From: Phycisphaeraceae bacterium
GTDB taxonomy: Bacteria; Planctomycetota; Phycisphaerae; Phycisphaerales; Phycisphaeraceae
NCBI GenBank assembly: GCA_020851395.1
Contig: JADZCW010000210.1
Span: forward strand, 1-6,904
Reading direction: 5' to 3'
Length of the DNA: 6,904 nt
A program made the translations under genes and the position numbers. Shown in pieces: positions 6,610-6,904 of the stretch (position 1 is the stretch's first letter; each line of letters starts with the position of its first letter). The notes under the pieces are model-generated. The model made no database searches and was not told where the DNA came from. It saw nothing but the letters and a program-made list of their open reading frames with translations.

Positions 6610-6638
6610 TGGGCACACGGTGACATGTGTGTCAAAAT
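6610..6638 (+). promoter_or_regulatory. Candidate promoter with embedded palindromic operator upstream of the GNAT gene
   Basis: TGGGCA (6610-6615) and CAAAAT (6633-6638) are 4/6 matches to -35 and -10 boxes with a 17-base spacer. Between them and overlapping the -10 lies the palindrome TGACA-TGTG-TGTCA (6621-6634), where a repressor would be expected to sit. Transcription would start near 6645, just ahead of the ribosome binding site AGGAGGT at 6652-6658. The palindrome is real in the sequence; the promoter boxes are weak. Confidence 0.25.
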
Positions 6639-6664
6639 GATGGGCCTGACCAGGAGGTCCCACG

Positions 6665-6904
6665 ATGACGAACGCTGTCGCCGTGCATATCCGCCGGGCG
6701 CAAGCCGGTGATCTGCCAGCTGTCCTGGGCCTTTACCGTCATCTGCTTCGGCAGGACGCTCCTCTGGAGGATCAGACCGGCCAGCAGGTCTGGCGGCGCA
6801 TCCTGGATGACCCGGATCACTACCTTCTGATCGGCGAGCTTGACCGCCGGTCTGTCGCCTGCTGCACGTTGGTTATCGTGCCCAACCTGACACGCGGCGG
6901 TCGA
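6665..6904 (+). CDS. GNAT-family N-acetyltransferase, N-terminal part, cut by the window end
   Basis: The first 80 residues of a GNAT acyltransferase, a family that transfers an acetyl group from acetyl-CoA to an amine. The start has a near-perfect ribosome binding site AGGAGGT (6652-6658), 6 bases from the ATG. The typical N-terminus is visible: IRRAQAGDLPAVLGLYRHL (beta1 and helix 1, residues 9-27), a helix ending WRRILDDPDHY, then the beta-strand pair LLIGELDRR and ACCTLVIVPNLTRGGR. The VPNLTRG stretch is common in a broad GNAT subgroup, where it leads into the acetyl-CoA-binding motif, which lies beyond the window. The substrate is unknown. It stands 97 bases past the hydrolase gene, with its own possible promoter, so it is probably a separate unit. 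Confidence 0.86.
   Translation, partial: MTNAVAVHIRRAQAGDLPAVLGLYRHLLRQDAPLEDQTGQQVWRRILDDPDHYLLIGELDRRSVACCTLVIVPNLTRGGR

Noticed and set aside
1..6904. A defence island, CRISPR array, prophage or insertion sequence
   Set aside because: No nuclease, transposase, integrase, phage gene, regular short repeat array or target-site duplication was seen on either strand.

Overview
The window is a GC-rich stretch of bacterial chromosome with all five genes on the plus strand. G/C dominates third codon positions and very long shadow frames are open on the minus strand. The gene set is a large MetH, a secreted YceI protein, a DegT-family aminotransferase beside a compact ceramidase-like hydrolase, and a GNAT. 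Together with a GC-rich palindromic repeat placed inside a coding sequence, it is reminiscent of Planctomycetes (Phycisphaerae-like lineages). That assignment is an inference from gene style and is not proven by the sequence.

Layout: (1) 1-3076, cobalamin-dependent methionine synthase (metH), missing its N-terminus at the window edge. A pair of facing 22-base palindromic units at 402-473 is translated in frame as the linker between its homocysteine and folate domains. (2) 3077-3160, a short leader with two competing inverted repeats, the longer of which covers the next gene's ribosome binding site. (3) 3161-3808, a secreted YceI-family lipid-binding protein. (4) 3809-3957, an intergenic region with a GC hairpin, spaced TTGAC repeats and a hairpin touching the next ribosome binding site. 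(5) 3958-5274 and 5299-6567, a two-gene unit: a PLP-dependent DegT/DnrJ/EryC1/StrS aminotransferase (GTG start) and, 24 bases downstream, a cytoplasmic-looking protein of the neutral/alkaline ceramidase superfamily. (6) 6568-6664, a short intergenic region with a small palindrome and a strong ribosome binding site. (7) 6665-6904, the first 80 residues of a GNAT acetyltransferase that runs off the window.

How the genes work together: MetH remakes methionine from homocysteine and methyl-tetrahydrofolate. YceI is a periplasmic lipid or isoprenoid carrier with no evident link to MetH. The aminotransferase and hydrolase are spaced like an operon and may act on the same amino-sugar or aminocyclitol-type compound, one installing an amine and the other cleaving an amide or ester; the substrate cannot be read from sequence. 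No tRNA, rRNA, CRISPR array, transposase or prophage gene is visible. The points most worth a second look are the translated palindromic repeat in metH, the ribosome-site-masking leader before yceI, and the aminotransferase/hydrolase pair.
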